Assembly: GCF_028682635.1 (NCBI RefSeq)
Contig: NZ_JANHLK010000004.1
Coordinates: 1 to 64,000, forward strand
Length of the DNA: 64,000 bases
Origin: Pseudomonas putida
GTDB taxonomy: Bacteria; Pseudomonadota; Gammaproteobacteria; Pseudomonadales; Pseudomonadaceae
Direction: 5' to 3'
The notes beneath the pieces were generated by a model. It saw only the letters and a program-made list of their open reading frames with translations. It was not told where the DNA came from and ran no database searches. This document shows, piece after piece, positions 62,567 through 64,000 of this stretch; position 1 is the first letter of the stretch, and every line of letters begins with the position of its first letter. The position numbers and the translations under genes were made by a program.

Positions 62567-64000
62567 GTGACGACGCCACCAATTCCAAGAACACCGCAGT
62601 CCCTGTGGGAGCTGGCCTGCCAGCGATTGGATCAATGCGGTACCGCTGGAACACCGAGTCGAATGCATCGCCAGCAGGCTGGCTCCCACATAGGATTGAT
62701 GGTGTGCTCGCTGGCATTGGCAGTCAGCCTCGCCGGTTGCGCCGGCCTGCCCGACCAGCGCCTGGCCAACGAAGCGCTCAAGCGTGGCGACACCGCCACT
62801 GCCGCGGCGAACTACCAGCAACTGGCAGACCTGGGCTACAGCGAAGCCCAGGTTGGCCTGGCCGATCTCCAGGTCGACAGCCGCGACCCGGCGCAGATGA
62901 AACAGGCCGAAGCGACTTACCGCGCCGCGGCCAGCGTTTCACCCCGTGCCCAGGCACGCCTGGGTCGCCTGCTGGTGGCCAAGCCCGGCTCCACCGAAGC
63001 CGAACAGCACGAAGCCGAAGGCCTGTTGAAAAAAGCCTCGGCCGCCGGCGAAGGCAACACCCTGATCCCGTTGGCGATGCTGTACCTGCAATACCCGCAC
63101 AGCTTCCCCAACGTCGACGCCCAGCAGCAGATCAGCCAATGGCGCGCCGAAGGCAAGCCGGAAGCGGGCCTGGCGCAAGTGCTGCTGTATCGCACCCAGG
63201 GCACCTACGACCAGCACCTCGACGAAGTGGAAAAGGTCTGCAAGGCCGCGCTCAACACCACCGACATCTGCTACGTCGAACTGGCCACGGTCTACCAGAA
63301 ACAGGCCAAGCCGGAGCAACAGGCCGAGCTGATCAAGCAGATGCAGGCCGCTCACAGTCGCGGCGCCGTTTCCGCCCAGCGTGTCGACAGCGTCGCCCGC
63401 GTGCTCGCCGATCGGACCCTGGGCACGCCCGACGAAAAAACCGCGCAGTCGCTGCTTGAACCCATCGCTCCAGGCTACCCGGCCTCGTGGGTCACCCTCG
63501 CGCAACTGATCTACGACTTCCCGGAACTCGGCGATGTCGACCAGATGATGAAGTACCTGGACAACGGCCGCGCCGCCGACCAACCGCGCGCCGAGCTGTT
63601 GCTGGGCAAGCTCTACTACGAAGGCAAGATGGTCCCGGCCGACGCCAAGGTCGCCGAGGAACACTTCCAGAAAGCCGTCGGCCGTGAAGTCGCCGCCGAT
63701 TACTACCTTGGCCAGATCTATCGCCGTGGCTACCTGGGCAAGGTCTATCCGCAGAAGGCCCTGGATCATCTGCTGACCGCTGCGCGTAACGGCCAGAACA
63801 GCGCCGACTTCGCCATCGCCCAACTGTTTTCCCAAGGCAAAGGCACCAAGCCTGACCCGCTCAATGCATACGTCTTCAGCCAGTTGGCCAAGACCCAGAA
63901 CACCCCGCAAGCCACCGAGCTTGCGCAAACCCTCGAAGCCCAACTGCCGCCTGCGCAGCTGGCCGAGGCCCAGCGCCTGTTGAAACAGGAACAGGCGGTT
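62567..64000 (+). CDS. algK: Alginate export TPR lipoprotein, 3' end outside the window
   Basis: GTG 62567 has GGAGG eight bases upstream; the ATG at 62561 is too close to it. The sequence opens MTTPPIPRTP, as normal AlgK does from memory. It then runs through an in-frame REP pair (62604-62690) before the lipobox region SLALAVSLAGC|AGLPDQRLA. The mature protein has Sel1-like repeats (AQVGLADL, AELLLGKLYYEGK, ADYYLGQIYRRGYLGKVYP). AlgK anchors the AlgE export pore. An internal ATG at 62663 would give a short lipoprotein signal, MHRQQAGSHIGLMVC..., made partly from REP sequence. Confidence 0.88.
   Translation, partial: MTTPPIPRTPQSLWELACQRLDQCGTAGTPSRMHRQQAGSHIGLMVCSLALAVSLAGCAGLPDQRLANEALKRGDTATAAANYQQLADLGYSEAQVGLADLQVDSRDPAQMKQAEATYRAAASVSPRAQARLGRLLVAKPGSTEAEQHEAEGLLKKASAAGEGNTLIPLAMLYLQYPHSFPNVDAQQQISQWRAEGKPEAGLAQVLLYRTQGTYDQHLDEVEKVCKAALNTTDICYVELATVYQKQAKPEQQAELIKQMQAAHSRGAVSAQRVDSVARVLADRTLGTPDEKTAQSLLEPIAPGYPASWVTLAQLIYDFPELGDVDQMMKYLDNGRAADQPRAELLLGKLYYEGKMVPADAKVAEEHFQKAVGREVAADYYLGQIYRRGYLGKVYPQKALDHLLTAARNGQNSADFAIAQLFSQGKGTKPDPLNAYVFSQLAKTQNTPQATELAQTLEAQLPPAQLAEAQRLLKQEQAV
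62604..62690. repeat. REP inverted pair inside the algK signal-peptide region
   Basis: tgtgggagctggcctgccagcga at 62604-62626 and tcgccagcaggctggctcccaca at 62668-62690. The inserted block is 87 bp, exactly 29 codons, with no stop in the algK frame. Confidence 0.85.

Noticed and set aside
1..64000. CRISPR array, tRNA, rRNA, prophage or intact IS
   Set aside because: No regularly spaced repeats with unique spacers, no cloverleaf or rRNA sequence, and no transposase or phage genes were seen.

Overview
The window looks like chromosome from a Pseudomonas of the fluorescens group. Base composition is GC-rich throughout. There is an alginate operon (algD-alg8-alg44-algK), a cyoABCDE quinol oxidase with a dsbB-type gene behind it, an fdsGBAD formate dehydrogenase, a proteobacterial argD, and about ten REP-type inverted pairs of the forms (c)ctgtaggagc-ggcttgc-ggcga and ctgtgggagcgggcttgctcgcg, which are typical of this genus. 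No rRNA, tRNA, CRISPR array, transposase or prophage was seen.

Layout. 1-8.1 kb: the start of a probable PAAR gene, a Tsx-like porin, then an operon of an NMT1-type ABC transporter, a Rieske oxygenase, an amidohydrolase of the 8-oxoguanine deaminase type and a ferredoxin reductase. I read this as a uptake-plus-oxidation pathway for a purine-like heterocycle. 8.4-13.6 kb: NAD-dependent, molybdenum formate dehydrogenase. 13.6-17.2 kb: a block between two near-identical direct REP copies, holding a nonsense-broken asparaginase, an internally duplicated membrane protein and a nitrilase-family amidase. 17.2-25.5 kb: PH-domain protein, PhoD-like phosphatase, P-loop kinase, yefM-yoeB, argD, LysR, PAS-GGDEF cyclase, and exported MsrA and MsrB. 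25.7-29 kb: a two-component system and an unknown conserved protein.

29.2-41.6 kb is the most unusual part. Ten genes on the minus strand (MFS exporter, ATP-grasp ligase, RidA, cupin, GST, KamA-like radical SAM enzyme, BCAT-fold aminotransferase, TauD-like dioxygenase, AurF-like diiron N-oxygenase, metallo-beta-lactamase hydrolase) lie between two MocR-type regulators. There is no NRPS or PKS. The set reads as a small-molecule pathway that rearranges, oxidises and ligates amino acids and then exports the product. I do not recognise it as a described cluster.

41.6-58 kb is mostly housekeeping: a DUF3077-like remnant, a toxin-antitoxin pair, cyoEDCBA, dsbB, a LysR/EamA pair, a basic amino acid binding protein, moaCDE (molybdopterin synthesis, needed by the formate dehydrogenase), a PIN-PhoH ATPase, a deacetylase-like protein and yaaA. 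58.4-64 kb is the start of the alginate operon. A REP pair sits inside the signal-peptide coding region of algK without breaking the frame.
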